Source: Microbacterium terrisoli (lineage in GTDB: Bacteria; Actinomycetota; Actinomycetes; Actinomycetales; Microbacteriaceae). Taken from it: a stretch of 64,000 nucleotides of DNA. Shown here piece by piece: positions 34,960-45,594 of the stretch. The stretch spans positions 2,046,001 through 2,110,000 of the forward strand of contig NZ_CP133019.1 of assembly GCF_030866805.1 (NCBI RefSeq), in the 5' to 3' direction. Positions within the stretch are counted from its first letter, which is position 1. Each line of letters starts with the position of its first letter. The notes under the pieces are model-generated. The model was not told where the DNA came from. It did not search any database and was given only the letters and a program-made list of their open reading frames with translations. The position numbers and the translations under genes are program-made.

Positions 34960-36974
34960 TCAGGGTTGTGTGTCGTTTCGGTGTGCGCGGTCATGCGCCA
35001 TCGGGTCCGGCGACTGCGGTGCGGCGGCGGGCTCGGTGACGTCGTCGGATTCAGGGTCGACCCGGGCGAGCACCTGGTCGCGCCGCACCTGGTCGCCCAG
35101 CGCGGTCGACAAGGTGACCACTCCGTCGTGCGGCGCGGTCACGGGGTGTTCCATCTTCATCGCCTCGATCGTGACGATCTTGGTGCCGGCGGCGACCCGC
35201 TCGCCGGAGCCGACGTGCACGGCGACCACGGCCCCGGGCATGGGGGCGCGCAGCTCGGGGTCGGCAGCGCCCGCCTCGCGCTCGCGCAGCGCCCGGCGGC
35301 GGGCGGCGGCGGCACGGCGCGTGAGCGGCGTCAGCGCGGTGGTCACCCCGTCGGCATGCACCCAGACGGTGCCGTCGGGCGCGGTCGCGGTGACAGCCGT
35401 GCCCGCGGCCGCGCCCGCACGACCGCGGCGCTCGCCCGAGGCGTGCACGATCTCGCCGCCCTGGGTCACGAACTCCTGCCCGGCGGGGGCGGCGGGCTGG
35501 CCCAGCCGCCATCCCGACCGCGACAGCCACAGGGGTGAGGCGTGAGCGTGGGATGCCGCATCCTCGCGCGATGCGACCGCCGCAGCCGCGGCATCCAGCG
35601 CGTCCGCCGAGGGAGCAGGGTCTTCGAACGGCGGCATGCGATCGATGAGGCCGGTGTCCATGGACCCGGCCTGCACGGCGGGATCGCTGAGGAGTGTGCG
35701 GAGGAAGTCGATGTTCGCGTCCACACCGAACAGCACGGTGTCGGCCAGCGCGGCATCCAGAGCCGCGAGGGCGCTCGCGCGATCGTCGGCGTGGGCGATG
35801 ACCTTCGCGATCATCGGGTCGTAGTCGGCGGTGACGACGCTGCCGGTGCTCACCGCGGCATCCGTGCGCACATCCTGCGAGGCCTGCCACAGCTGCACGT
35901 CGCCGGTGGCAGGCAAGAATCCGCGCGACGGGCTCTCGGCATACACGCGTGCTTCGACGGCATGTCCTTGCGGCACGATCTCGCCCAGAGCGAGGGGCTC
36001 TCCTGCGGCGATGCGCAGCTGCTGCTCGACCAGGTCGATGCCGGTGACCAGCTCGGTGACCGGGTGCTCCACCTGCAGCCGCGTGTTCATCTCCATGAAG
36101 AAGAACTCGTCGGGGCGGGCGGCCGACACGATGAACTCGACGGTGCCGGCACCGGTGTAGTCGACGGATGCCGCCGCCGCGCACGCGGCATCACCCAGGC
36201 GGGCGCGGGTGGCCGCATCGATGATCGGCGACGGCGCCTCTTCGATGACCTTCTGGTGTCGGCGCTGCAGGGTGCACTCGCGCTCGCCCAGGTGCACGAC
36301 GGTGCCGTGCGCGTCGCCGAGCACCTGCACCTCGATGTGCCGCGGCGTCTGGATGAGGCGCTCGAACAGCAGCGTGTCGTCGCCGAACGCGGCCTTGGCC
36401 ACGCGTCGCGCGGTCGCGACGGCGTCGGGCAGCTCAGACAGGTGGTGCACTTCTTGCATGCCCTTGCCGCCGCCGCCCGCGGACGGCTTGATCAGCAGCG
36501 GCAGACCGGCCTCGGCCGCCGCGTGCGCGATCTCGGCGTCGGTCATGCCCGCCGCGCTGAAGCCGGGGACGATCGGCACGCCGGAGGCGGCGACGTGGTC
36601 ACGGGCGCGGATCTTGTCGGCCATGACATCCAGTGCGCGCTCCCCCGGCCCGATGAACACGATCCCTGCCGCGGCGCACGCGCGCCCGAAGGCCGGGTTC
36701 TCCGACAAGAAGCCGTAGCCCGGGTGTATCGCCTGCGCGCCGGTGGAGGTGGCCGCAGCGATCACCGCATCGATGTCGAGGTATGAGTGGGCGGCTTCGG
36801 CCGGGCCGATGCGCACCGCCTCGTCGGCTTCGTGCACGTGCGGAGCGTCGGCGTCGGCGTCGCTGTAGACGGCGACGGAGCGGATGTCGAGCCGTCGCAG
36901 GGTGCGGATGACCCGGCGGGCGATCTCGCCGCGGTTGGCGATGAGGACTTTGTCGAACACGGGCATGGTCACCA

Positions 36975-36975
<1 letters not shown>
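34960..36975 (-). CDS. accA1: Acyl-CoA carboxylase alpha subunit (biotin carboxylase + BCCP)
   Basis: A 671-residue subunit; ATG 36975 overlaps the beta-subunit stop by 1 bp. The biotin carboxylase domain shows [20 protein letters not shown], the Gly-rich ATP loop [16 protein letters not shown], and [20 protein letters not shown]. The C-terminus is a biotinyl domain with [18 protein letters not shown] (Lys near residue 607 carries biotin). With AccD1 it would carboxylate 3-methylcrotonyl-CoA to 3-methylglutaconyl-CoA. Propionyl-CoA is a possible alternative substrate; the adjacent dehydrogenase, MaoC and lyase favour leucine degradation. Confidence 0.92.
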
Positions 36976-38564
<1,589 letters not shown>

Positions 38565-38603
38565 CGCGCCTCTCCCGTCCCCTGCACAGGACTGTTAGTC
38601 TTC

Positions 38604-38638
38604 ATTAACTGGGATTCCAGGTTAGCGAGGATTAACTG
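38604..38638. promoter_or_regulatory. Repeated operator-like sequence between accD1 and tetR
   Basis: The 76-bp divergent region contains ATTAACTG at 38604-38611 and again at 38631-38638, 27 bp apart. Between them lies CCAGGTTA (38618-38625), which with TAACTGG at 38606-38612 forms an imperfect inverted repeat (TAACTGG-N5-CCAGGTTA). It is a good candidate TetR operator controlling both the leucine operon and the regulator. Inferred from symmetry and location only. Confidence 0.5.
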
Positions 38639-38640
38639 AG

Positions 38641-39237
38641 ATGGCAACGGCGACGACAGATCGCATGCGCGCGAAGTCCGACCGGCGCGCGGCGATCGTG
38701 CGCGAGGCGGCGCGCCTGTTCGCCGCCCGCGGATTCGCCGGGGTCAGCCTCGAAGACATCGGTGCGGCCGTCGGCGTCAGCGGACCGGCCGTCTATCGGC
38801 ACTTCGCCGGCAAGCAGGCGCTGCTGGCGGCGATCCTCGTCGAAGTCAGCGAACGGCTGCGCGACGGAGGGGCTGCGGTCCTGGACGAGCAGCAGGATGC
38901 CGCGGCCCGCCTGGACGCGCTGATCCGGTTCCACGTCGACTTCGCCCTGGCCGACGCCGACGTCATCCGCGTGCAGGATCGTGATCTCGAGAGCCTGGCC
39001 GACTCCGATCGCAATCGGGTTCGACGCCTGCAGCGCGAATACGTCGAGATCTGGGTCGGCGTGCTGCGCGGCATCCACCCCTCCCGCCACGACGCGGACC
39101 TGCGCGTGCGCGCCCACGCCGTGTTCGGGCTGATCAACTCGACACCGCACAGCGTGCGCGGCCTGCGCACGGCCCCGTCCGAACAGGCAGTGCGCGCGAT
39201 CCTCGCTCAGCAGGCCCACGCCGCCCTCACGGCCTGA
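38641..39237 (+). CDS. TetR/AcrR-family regulator of the carboxylase operon
   Basis: A 198-residue TetR protein. SDRRAAIVREAARLFAARGF, VSLEDIGAAVGVSGPAVYRH and FAGKQALLAAILVEVSERL are the canonical N-terminal helix-turn-helix and following helix 4. The C-terminal domain (residues 70-198) would bind a ligand, perhaps an acyl-CoA of the pathway, as for the mycobacterial regulator in the same place (recall, not certain). Divergent from accD1 with a 76-bp shared region. GAGGA precedes the ATG at a workable distance. Confidence 0.9.
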   Translation: MATATTDRMRAKSDRRAAIVREAARLFAARGFAGVSLEDIGAAVGVSGPAVYRHFAGKQALLAAILVEVSERLRDGGAAVLDEQQDAAARLDALIRFHVDFALADADVIRVQDRDLESLADSDRNRVRRLQREYVEIWVGVLRGIHPSRHDADLRVRAHAVFGLINSTPHSVRGLRTAPSEQAVRAILAQQAHAALTA

Positions 39238-39291
39238 CGGCCGCCCGGCGACCCGCTGCCGCCCGCGTACGCGCCGGCCCAGCCGTCGAGA

Positions 39292-40212
39292 CTACGCGGG
39301 CACCTCGGCGAACGCGCGCACCGGGAACGTGCCGAAGCCTTCGACCGCCGGCGGTGCGGCAGTGAACCGCGCACCCCGAGCGGGCACCGCCCCCAGGTTG
39401 GCCAGGTGCTCCACGACGTGCACACCGGCCGCCAGCAGCGACGAGTGCGCAGGACGCTGCCCGCCGGATTGCGTGTCGTCGATGTTCAGCGAGTCGATGC
39501 CGACCAGCACCGCCCCCGCATCGATCAGCCATTGCGCGCCCTCGGCAGTCAGGAACGGTGCGTCCACCGCGTATTCGGGCGCACCGAACCAGCGATCCCA
39601 CCCGGTGTGCAGCAGCACGGCGGCGCCGCGCACGTCGCGGTCCGCGAGCATCTCGGCGCTGATTCCGCGGTTCACGGGCGAGACGGCGTCGTCGAGGTGG
39701 AACACCTCGGCGCGCTGCCCGACCAGCGTCGCCAGGTCGAGACCGGCGAGGTCGGCGCCGTCGGCATAGCGGTGATAGGGCGCGTCGAGGTAGGTGCCGG
39801 TGTTGCCGATCATGGTGATGATGTCCATCGCGAACTGGGTGCCCGGGGCGTACTTCGCTCGGGAGTCCTCGCGCGTGAGATGCGGCGTGATCACCGGCGC
39901 CGGCAGTCCGGGATAGGTCACGAGCCCGGCACGGATCGTGTGCGAGAGGTCGACGACCCGCATCGTGCCCCGGTCGGCGGCATCCGCGGTCGCGATGCCG
40001 CGGCTGCCGCGGTGCTGCTCCTGCACGATCTGCAGCCCGCGCAGCTCGAGCCGCCCCACCAGTGCGAGTCCGAGGTGCTGGATGAACAGCCGTCCGATCG
40101 CATCGACATCGAGGTCGGCCGAAGGCAGATCGAGCCGGAACCCGGTTCCCGACATCTCTCCGCCGTTGGCGAAGGAGACGGCGAAGTCGAAGTGCGCGCG
40201 ATAGTCGGACAT
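39292..40212 (-). CDS. Cyclase-family metal hydrolase with extra N-terminal domain
   Basis: A 306-residue protein. Residues from about 84, MRVVDLSHTIRAGLVTYPGL, start a kynurenine formamidase-like cyclase fold with NTGTYLDAPYHRYADGADLA (the HxGTHxDxPxH-type metal site, here TGTYLDAPYHRY) and IDSLNIDDTQSGGQRPAHSS. The first 83 residues, ending at QIVQEQHRGSRG, are an additional domain I do not recognise. ATG 40212 is supported by TAGGCT ending 7 nt upstream. Function uncertain: amide or lactone hydrolysis. It sits between the TetR gene and the bkd operon. Confidence 0.8.
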   Translation of the reverse strand: MSDYRAHFDFAVSFANGGEMSGTGFRLDLPSADLDVDAIGRLFIQHLGLALVGRLELRGLQIVQEQHRGSRGIATADAADRGTMRVVDLSHTIRAGLVTYPGLPAPVITPHLTREDSRAKYAPGTQFAMDIITMIGNTGTYLDAPYHRYADGADLAGLDLATLVGQRAEVFHLDDAVSPVNRGISAEMLADRDVRGAAVLLHTGWDRWFGAPEYAVDAPFLTAEGAQWLIDAGAVLVGIDSLNIDDTQSGGQRPAHSSLLAAGVHVVEHLANLGAVPARGARFTAAPPAVEGFGTFPVRAFAEVPA

Positions 40213-40309
40213 GGTCGTCAGCCTAGGGCTCTTCCGCGCAGGCATTGACCGGATGACGCCCGCGCACGCGTGTGCACGAGCGTCATCCGGCGATCGAAAG
40301 CGCAACCGC

Positions 40310-41674
40310 TCAGCGCAGCAGCATCGCCCGGCCCGGGTCCTGCAGGATGCCGGCCACATCGACCAGGAACCGCGAGCCTTCGGCGCCGTCCACCAACCGG
40401 TGGTCGAACGACAGACTCAGGGTCATCACGTCACGCAGGGCGATCTTGCCCTTGTGCTCCCACGGCCGGCGCTGCACGCTGCCCACGCCCAGGATCCCCG
40501 CCTCACCGGGATTGAGGATCGGCGTGCCCGCCTCGATGCCGAACACGCCGAAGTTCGTGATCGAGAACGTGCCGCCCATCATCGCCGCCGGCGCGGTCCT
40601 GCCCGAGCGGGCGACCTGCGCGAGCTCGGTGATCGCGTCGGCCAGTTCGACCAGCGTCAGGGTGTCGGCATCGGTGATCACCGGCACGATCAGCCCGCGG
40701 TCGGTGGCCGCGGCCACGCCGAGGTTGACGTAGTGATGCTCGACGATCTCGCCGGCCTCGGCATCCCACTTCGCGTTCAGGCTGGGATTGCGGCCGAGCG
40801 CGAGGCACACAGCCTTGGCCACGACGGCCATCACGCCGATGCGATGGCCCTCGAGCGACCGGTCGGCCTTCAGCGAGGCGACCAGCCGCATCGTCTTGGT
40901 GATGTCGAACGTGTGGAACGTCGACACGTGCGGAGCGGTGAAGGCGCTGCGCACCATCGCCTCGGCGGTGTGCTTGCGCACCCCACGGATCGGCGTGCGG
41001 CTCACGCGAGCCTCGTCCCGCGGTGCGGGCGTGGATGCCGCGGCTGCAGCATCCGGCTGTGCGGCCGGCACGACACCGACGTGGGCGGCGTACGCCTCCA
41101 CGTCGCTGCGGGTGATCAGCCCCGTGACACCGCCGGCTTCGACCAGGGCGAGATCGATGCCCAGGTCCTTGGCGAATTTACGCACCGGTGGCGTGGAGCG
41201 CGGACGCTCCACCGGGCGCTCGGCCGGCGTCTCGACGATCGCGTCGTGGGGAGCCGCCTCGAGCACGGCGGTGTCGGTCGCCCCGGTGGCGCCACCGCGC
41301 GCGACGCGAGCGCGCCGCTGCGGACGCGCCGACTTGCGGGGGGCCGCCCCGTAGCCGACGAGGTTCGGGGTCGCCTTCTCTTCTTCGGGCTCGGCCGTGC
41401 CTGCGACCGGCGCCGACGAAGCAGCCGCCGGCTCATCGCCGGTGTCGAATGTGACGAGCACCTCGCCGACCTCGATCGTGTCTCCGGCGGCGTGGTGCAG
41501 CTTGCCCACGGTTCCGGCGAACGGCGAGGGCAGTTCAACGACGGCCTTGGCCGTCTCGACCTCGGCGATGTTCTGGTTCAGCGTGACAGTGTCGCCTTCG
41601 GCGATCAGCCACTGCACGAGCTCGGCCTCGGGAAGTCCCTCGCCCAGGTCGGGAAGGCGGAAGTCCTGTGCCAT
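40310..41674 (-). CDS. bkdC: Branched-chain 2-oxoacid dehydrogenase E2 (dihydrolipoyl acyltransferase)
   Basis: A 454-residue E2. The N-terminal lipoyl domain has NIAEVETAKAVVELPSPFAG (lipoyl Lys). A peripheral subunit-binding domain holds VRKFAKDLGIDLALVEAGGV. The catalytic domain ends LSLSFDHRLVDGAEGSRFLV (His/Asp pair). Linkers are Ala/Pro/Glu-rich. E2 transfers branched acyl groups to CoA. It is downstream of the E1 subunits (50-bp gap) with no E3 gene beside it, so dihydrolipoyl dehydrogenase must come from elsewhere. In M. tuberculosis the equivalent is Rv2495c. Confidence 0.92.
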   Translation of the reverse strand: MAQDFRLPDLGEGLPEAELVQWLIAEGDTVTLNQNIAEVETAKAVVELPSPFAGTVGKLHHAAGDTIEVGEVLVTFDTGDEPAAASSAPVAGTAEPEEEKATPNLVGYGAAPRKSARPQRRARVARGGATGATDTAVLEAAPHDAIVETPAERPVERPRSTPPVRKFAKDLGIDLALVEAGGVTGLITRSDVEAYAAHVGVVPAAQPDAAAAASTPAPRDEARVSRTPIRGVRKHTAEAMVRSAFTAPHVSTFHTFDITKTMRLVASLKADRSLEGHRIGVMAVVAKAVCLALGRNPSLNAKWDAEAGEIVEHHYVNLGVAAATDRGLIVPVITDADTLTLVELADAITELAQVARSGRTAPAAMMGGTFSITNFGVFGIEAGTPILNPGEAGILGVGSVQRRPWEHKGKIALRDVMTLSLSFDHRLVDGAEGSRFLVDVAGILQDPGRAMLLR

Positions 41675-41724
41675 TTAGAGTGCTCCTCTATCTCCGGCCG
41701 CTGCGCGGCCGAGGCTCACGCCGG

Positions 41725-42735
41725 TCACAGTTCGACCCCCGTCAGACTGTTCGGGCGGTCCAGCACGCGGTCGACCGCGTCCAGGATCCGGTCGAGGTCG
41801 GGCACATGGTGCTTCTCGAGCTTCGCGGGCGGGTAGGGGATGTCCCACCCGGTCACCCGCACCGGCGCGGACTCGAGGTAGTTGAAGCAGCGTTCGGTCA
41901 CGCTGGCGATGAGCTCGGCGCCCACACCGGCCTCACGGGCCGCCTCGTGGGTGACGATCACGCGCCCGGTCTTGCGCACCGACGCGGTCACCGTCTTGTA
42001 GTCCACCGGCGACAGCGACCGCAGATCGATCACCTCGATCGAGGTGCCTTCGTCTTCTGCCGCAATCGCGGCATCCATCGCCGTGGCCACCTGCGCGCCG
42101 TAGGTGAGCAGCGTCACATCGGTGCCGGGCCGCGCGATGCGGGCAAGGCCCATGGGCGCGGCGTCGGCGAGGTCGGTGTCGAGGTTCACGGCACCCTTGG
42201 TGTGGTAGAGCCGCTTGGGCTCGAAGAACACGACCGGGTCGTCGCAGGCGATCGCCTGACGCAGCACCACGTAGGCGTCCTGCGGGTTGGAGACGGCGAC
42301 CACGCGCAGCCCCGACGTGTGCACGAAGTACGCCTCGGGCGACTCGGAGTGGTGCTCGGCCGCTCCCACTCCCCCCGCCCACGGGATGCGGATCGTGATC
42401 GGCATCTTCACTGCGCCCTGCGACCGGTAGTGCAGCTTGGCGACGTTGGAGACGATCTGGTCGAACGCGGGATAGACGAACCCGTCGAACTGGATCTCCA
42501 CGACCGGCCGGTACCCGCGATACGCGAGACCGACCGCGGTGCCCATGATGCCGGATTCGGCCAGCGGGGTGTCGACGATGCGCTGCGCCCCGAACTCGTC
42601 GAGCAGCCCATCGGTGACGCGGAACACGCCGCCCAGACGCCCGATGTCCTCACCCATGACCAGGACCTTGTCGTCGTCGCGCATCGCGCGCCGCAGCCCT
42701 TCGTTGATGGCCTTGACCATCGTCAGATCGGTCAC
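41725..42735 (-). CDS. bkdB: Branched-chain 2-oxoacid dehydrogenase E1 beta
   Basis: A 336-residue transketolase-like subunit. GTG 42735 (TDLTMVKAINEGLRRAMRDD) overlaps the E1 alpha stop by 4 bp; longer readings would lie inside that gene. VLVMGEDIGRLGGVFRVTDG carries the TPP-activating Glu, and GYRPVVEIQFDGFVYPAFDQ and HHSESPEAYFVHTSGLRV line the active site. It forms the alpha2beta2 E1 that decarboxylates 2-oxoisocaproate, 2-oxoisovalerate and 2-oxo-3-methylvalerate. Pyruvate as alternative substrate is unlikely given the leucine cluster. Confidence 0.92.
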   Translation of the reverse strand: MTDLTMVKAINEGLRRAMRDDDKVLVMGEDIGRLGGVFRVTDGLLDEFGAQRIVDTPLAESGIMGTAVGLAYRGYRPVVEIQFDGFVYPAFDQIVSNVAKLHYRSQGAVKMPITIRIPWAGGVGAAEHHSESPEAYFVHTSGLRVVAVSNPQDAYVVLRQAIACDDPVVFFEPKRLYHTKGAVNLDTDLADAAPMGLARIARPGTDVTLLTYGAQVATAMDAAIAAEDEGTSIEVIDLRSLSPVDYKTVTASVRKTGRVIVTHEAAREAGVGAELIASVTERCFNYLESAPVRVTGWDIPYPPAKLEKHHVPDLDRILDAVDRVLDRPNSLTGVEL

Positions 42736-43850
42736 AGTGCCGCCTCCTCGAATCCGTCGAGGTACGCGCCGAACCAGGCCTTCTCCTCCTCGAGCCCCGT
42801 GTGCGGCTCGGCATAGACGTTGTCGAGGATGCTGATGGCCGGAGCGGTCGTCATCTGCAGGCACGCCGCCCGCACCGCGGCGCCGAGGTCATCGGCATCC
42901 TTCGCCACCTGTGCGGCGAACGCGTCGCCGAACTCGTCCTGCGCCCGCAGGTACGCCTCGACACGGGCCAGCGGGTCGCGGGAGCGCCAGTACTCGACCT
43001 CGTCCTTGCCGCGATAGCGCGTCGGGTCGTCGCTGGTGGTGTGCGGCCCCATCCGGTAGGTGACCGCCTCGATGAACGCGGGTCCCTTGCCGGTGCGCGC
43101 GTGATCCAGCGCCCAGCGCATGGCGGCGGTCACGGCGAGCACATCGTTGCCGTCCACCCGCATGCTCGGGATGCCGTAGCCCGGCGCCCGGCCCGCGATG
43201 GGGGCCTTCGCCTGCACACCGACGGGTTCGCTGATCGCCCACTGGTTGTTCGTGCACACGAACACGACAGGCGCGTTGTACGAGGCGGCGAAGACCATCG
43301 CCTCGTTGAGGTCGCCCTGACTGGTCGCGCCGTCGCCGAACCAGGTCGCCACGGCCTGATCGGTGCCGTCGCGCTGGATGCCCATCGCATAGCCGACCGC
43401 GTGCAGCGTCTGGGCGGCGATGATGATCTGCGGGATCGCGGTGCCCAGCTCGTTCGGGTCGTAGCTGGAGTGCGCTTCACCGCGCCAGGCCCGCAGGAAT
43501 CCTTCGGGCTCGGCGCCGCGGGCGTAGACGACGCCCGTCTCGCGGTAGCTCGGGAACGCGAAGTCATCGGTGCGCAGTGCCCGCGCCGATCCGATCTGCG
43601 TGGCTTCCTGCCCCTGGCACGGGGCCCACAGTCCCACCTGGCCCTGCCGCTGCAGGGCCATGCCCTCGGAATCGATGCGGCGCAGCAGCACCATGTCGCG
43701 GTACAGCGCGCGCAGCTGCTCGGGGCCGACGTCTGTCACCCACGGGTCGAGCTCGTGGTCGGTGATGCGCTCACCGTCTGCGGTCAGCAGACGTGCGACG
43801 TCCTCGACGTCGGAATGCAGGTCTGCGGCTGGAGTAAGGGTGTACACCAT
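42732..43850 (-). CDS. bkdA: Branched-chain 2-oxoacid dehydrogenase E1 alpha
   Basis: A 372-residue subunit. The TPP-binding motif is WFGDGATSQGDLNEAMVFAA ending NNQWAIS (GDG...NN). SYRETGVVYARGAEP and the phosphorylatable-loop region YRMGPHTTSDDPTRYR are typical of bacterial BCKDH alpha. AAGGAGGG eight nt before ATG 43850 gives a strong ribosome site. First gene of bkdABC, divergent from an Lrp/AsnC regulator with a 171-bp shared region, so regulation by leucine or another effector is likely (inference). Confidence 0.93.
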   Translation of the reverse strand: MVYTLTPAADLHSDVEDVARLLTADGERITDHELDPWVTDVGPEQLRALYRDMVLLRRIDSEGMALQRQGQVGLWAPCQGQEATQIGSARALRTDDFAFPSYRETGVVYARGAEPEGFLRAWRGEAHSSYDPNELGTAIPQIIIAAQTLHAVGYAMGIQRDGTDQAVATWFGDGATSQGDLNEAMVFAASYNAPVVFVCTNNQWAISEPVGVQAKAPIAGRAPGYGIPSMRVDGNDVLAVTAAMRWALDHARTGKGPAFIEAVTYRMGPHTTSDDPTRYRGKDEVEYWRSRDPLARVEAYLRAQDEFGDAFAAQVAKDADDLGAAVRAACLQMTTAPAISILDNVYAEPHTGLEEEKAWFGAYLDGFEEAAL

Positions 43851-44021
43851 CGGTCATCCCTCCTTCTCGCGGGTCCCTCGTGGGGCGCTCCGCGTGACGA
43901 GCCGGCGTCATCACCGGATACCCCGAGAGTACGTCCGATTCACACCTAGCTCAAGCATGCCGGGTCATAGTGAGCATGTTGCGCAGAAGCAGGCCGGTCA
44001 TCCATGCTAATGTTTCGCACT

Positions 44022-44495
44022 ATGGCTCAACTGGACAGCGTTGATCTCGAGCTTCTCGCAACCCTCTCGCACGAACCGCGTGCCACCGTGGTCGCCATCG
44101 CCGACAAGCTGGGGCTGAGTCGCAACACCGTCCAGGCGCGGATGGCGCGTCTGGAGCGCTCCGGCGCCTTCCTCTCGTTCGAACGTGCGATTTCGGCCAC
44201 TGCCCTGGGATTTCCCATCGAGGCATTCATCAGCGTGACGGTGCGTCAGGCCGACCTGCCCTACATCAGAACCGAACTGCACCGGGTCCCCGAGGTCGTG
44301 CAGGCGCACGGGCTCAGCGGCCCGATCGATCTGCTCGTGCAGGTCGCCTGCCGCGACACGCAGCACCTGTTCGACACCGACGCACGGATCCTGTCGATCG
44401 AAGGCGTCGAGCGCACCGAGACGTCACTGGCCATGGGTGAAGTGATCGGCTACCGCGTGCAGCCGCTGATGGATCTGGCTCGCGCCGAGCTCTGA
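44022..44495 (+). CDS. Lrp/AsnC-family regulator of bkd operon
   Basis: A 157-residue regulator from ATG 44022. The N-terminal helix-turn-helix is SVDLELLATLSHEPRATVVA with IADKLGLSRNTVQARMARLE. The RAM domain (about 66-150) includes GFPIEAFISVTVRQADLPYI and VEVVQ-like VPEVVQAHGLSGPIDLLVQV, which binds amino acids at dimer interfaces. A -10-like TAATGT ends 8 nt before the ATG and no ribosome site is seen. Its divergence from bkdA, as bkdR in Pseudomonas, makes it the probable activator or repressor of branched-chain dehydrogenase. Confidence 0.9.
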   Translation: MAQLDSVDLELLATLSHEPRATVVAIADKLGLSRNTVQARMARLERSGAFLSFERAISATALGFPIEAFISVTVRQADLPYIRTELHRVPEVVQAHGLSGPIDLLVQVACRDTQHLFDTDARILSIEGVERTETSLAMGEVIGYRVQPLMDLARAEL

Positions 44496-44512
44496 CCCGC
44501 CCGCCTTTTCGC

Positions 44513-44594
44513 GTCGAAATCATGTGATTTCGACCAGGACACATCGAACCGACGTCAAAGCGATGTGTTGCGGTCGAAATCATATGATTTCGTC
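44513..44594. repeat. Pair of near-identical palindromes flanking an inverted repeat
   Basis: GTCGAAATCA-TG-TGATTTCGAC at 44513-44534 and GTCGAAATCATATGATTTCGTC at 44573-44594 (containing the perfect 18-bp palindrome CGAAATCATATGATTTCG) are 60 bp apart. Between them ACACATCG (44539-44546) pairs with CGATGTGT (44561-44568). The block fills the 123-bp convergent gap after the Lrp gene and after the hydrolase stop. No T-tracts, so it is not an ordinary terminator. It could be a REP-like repeat or a protein-binding array. Confidence 0.85.
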
Positions 44595-44618
44595 AGAGAG
44601 TGTGACGGCGTCGGCCGA

Positions 44619-45515
44619 TCAGGGCAGGAACGCGGTGATGGCCGCTGCCGCCTCGGCCGGCGTCTCGTAATGGATCAGGTGCCCGACCCCCGGGATCTCC
44701 ACGAGCGTCGCGTCCGAGAACAGGGCCGCAAGCTCACGCTCCTTCTCGATCGGCGTGATGTCGTCGCGTTCGGCGGCGATCAGCAGCGTCGGCTGAGCGA
44801 TGCCGGCGGCCGCCTCGCGCACGTCGTGCGTCACGCTCGTCACGAACGCGTCGTGCAGCGCCTCGCGGTCGGCGAAGCGTGAGAAGTACGTGTCGTGCTG
44901 GTCGTGCACGAATCGCCGCAACGCGGCATCCTTCGTCTTGACCATCGCAACGCTCATCGCCCGCACGATCAGCCCGTTGCGCAGCAGCGCGTCGCCGGCC
45001 CGGGCAGGCAGCTTCGCTCCGAGCCAGTAATAGAAGACGGCGAAACGGGTCAGGATGCCGCGGGGTCCGTCGAGCGCGGGCGCGCCGATCGGATTGACCA
45101 GGACGAGCCGCGGCGTGGGCAGGCCCCGTGCGACGGCGGCGGCGGCGACGATCGAGCCGAAGCTGTGGCCGAGGACGACCGCGCCGGGTGCCACGTCCGC
45201 GCAGAACGCGGTGAGCCACTGGACATACGCGTCCAGGTCGTGCCGCCGTCCGGGCAGCGGCGGAGTCTGGCCGAAACCGGGCAGATCGGGTGAGACGACG
45301 CGGATGCCGGGCAGGTGCGCGACGACCGGCTCCAGCCCGTGATGCTCACCGCGGAAGCCGTGGACCGCGACGATCGTGGTGGTCGCGTCATCGGGTCCGT
45401 ACACCCAGTACGCCGTGGTGCCGCCCAGCACGCGCGCCTCGTGTCGCGCGACGGGGATGGCCTTCAACTGCTGAGCGTACGGGCTGGGCACGGACGCCTG
45501 GTCGGACTCGGTCAC
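44619..45515 (-). CDS. Alpha/beta-fold hydrolase
   Basis: A 298-residue hydrolase from GTG 45515; a -10-like TAGACT ends 6 nt upstream. TTIVAVHGFRGEHHGLEPVV has the oxyanion HG motif, GAVVLGHSFGSIVAAAAVAR the nucleophile elbow GHSFGS, ERDDITPIEKER the acid region, and IPGVGHLIHYETPAEAAAAI the catalytic His. No signal peptide. Substrate unknown. Convergent with the Lrp gene and divergent from the exonuclease gene. Confidence 0.88.
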   Translation of the reverse strand: MTESDQASVPSPYAQQLKAIPVARHEARVLGGTTAYWVYGPDDATTTIVAVHGFRGEHHGLEPVVAHLPGIRVVSPDLPGFGQTPPLPGRRHDLDAYVQWLTAFCADVAPGAVVLGHSFGSIVAAAAVARGLPTPRLVLVNPIGAPALDGPRGILTRFAVFYYWLGAKLPARAGDALLRNGLIVRAMSVAMVKTKDAALRRFVHDQHDTYFSRFADREALHDAFVTSVTHDVREAAAGIAQPTLLIAAERDDITPIEKERELAALFSDATLVEIPGVGHLIHYETPAEAAAAITAFLP

Positions 45516-45594
45516 CCCACGAGTCTAAAGACCGAGCCGCCCCGCATCGGCGTGGGATCGTGCGATGTCGGAGGGTTCGCATACCGTGGGCGAC

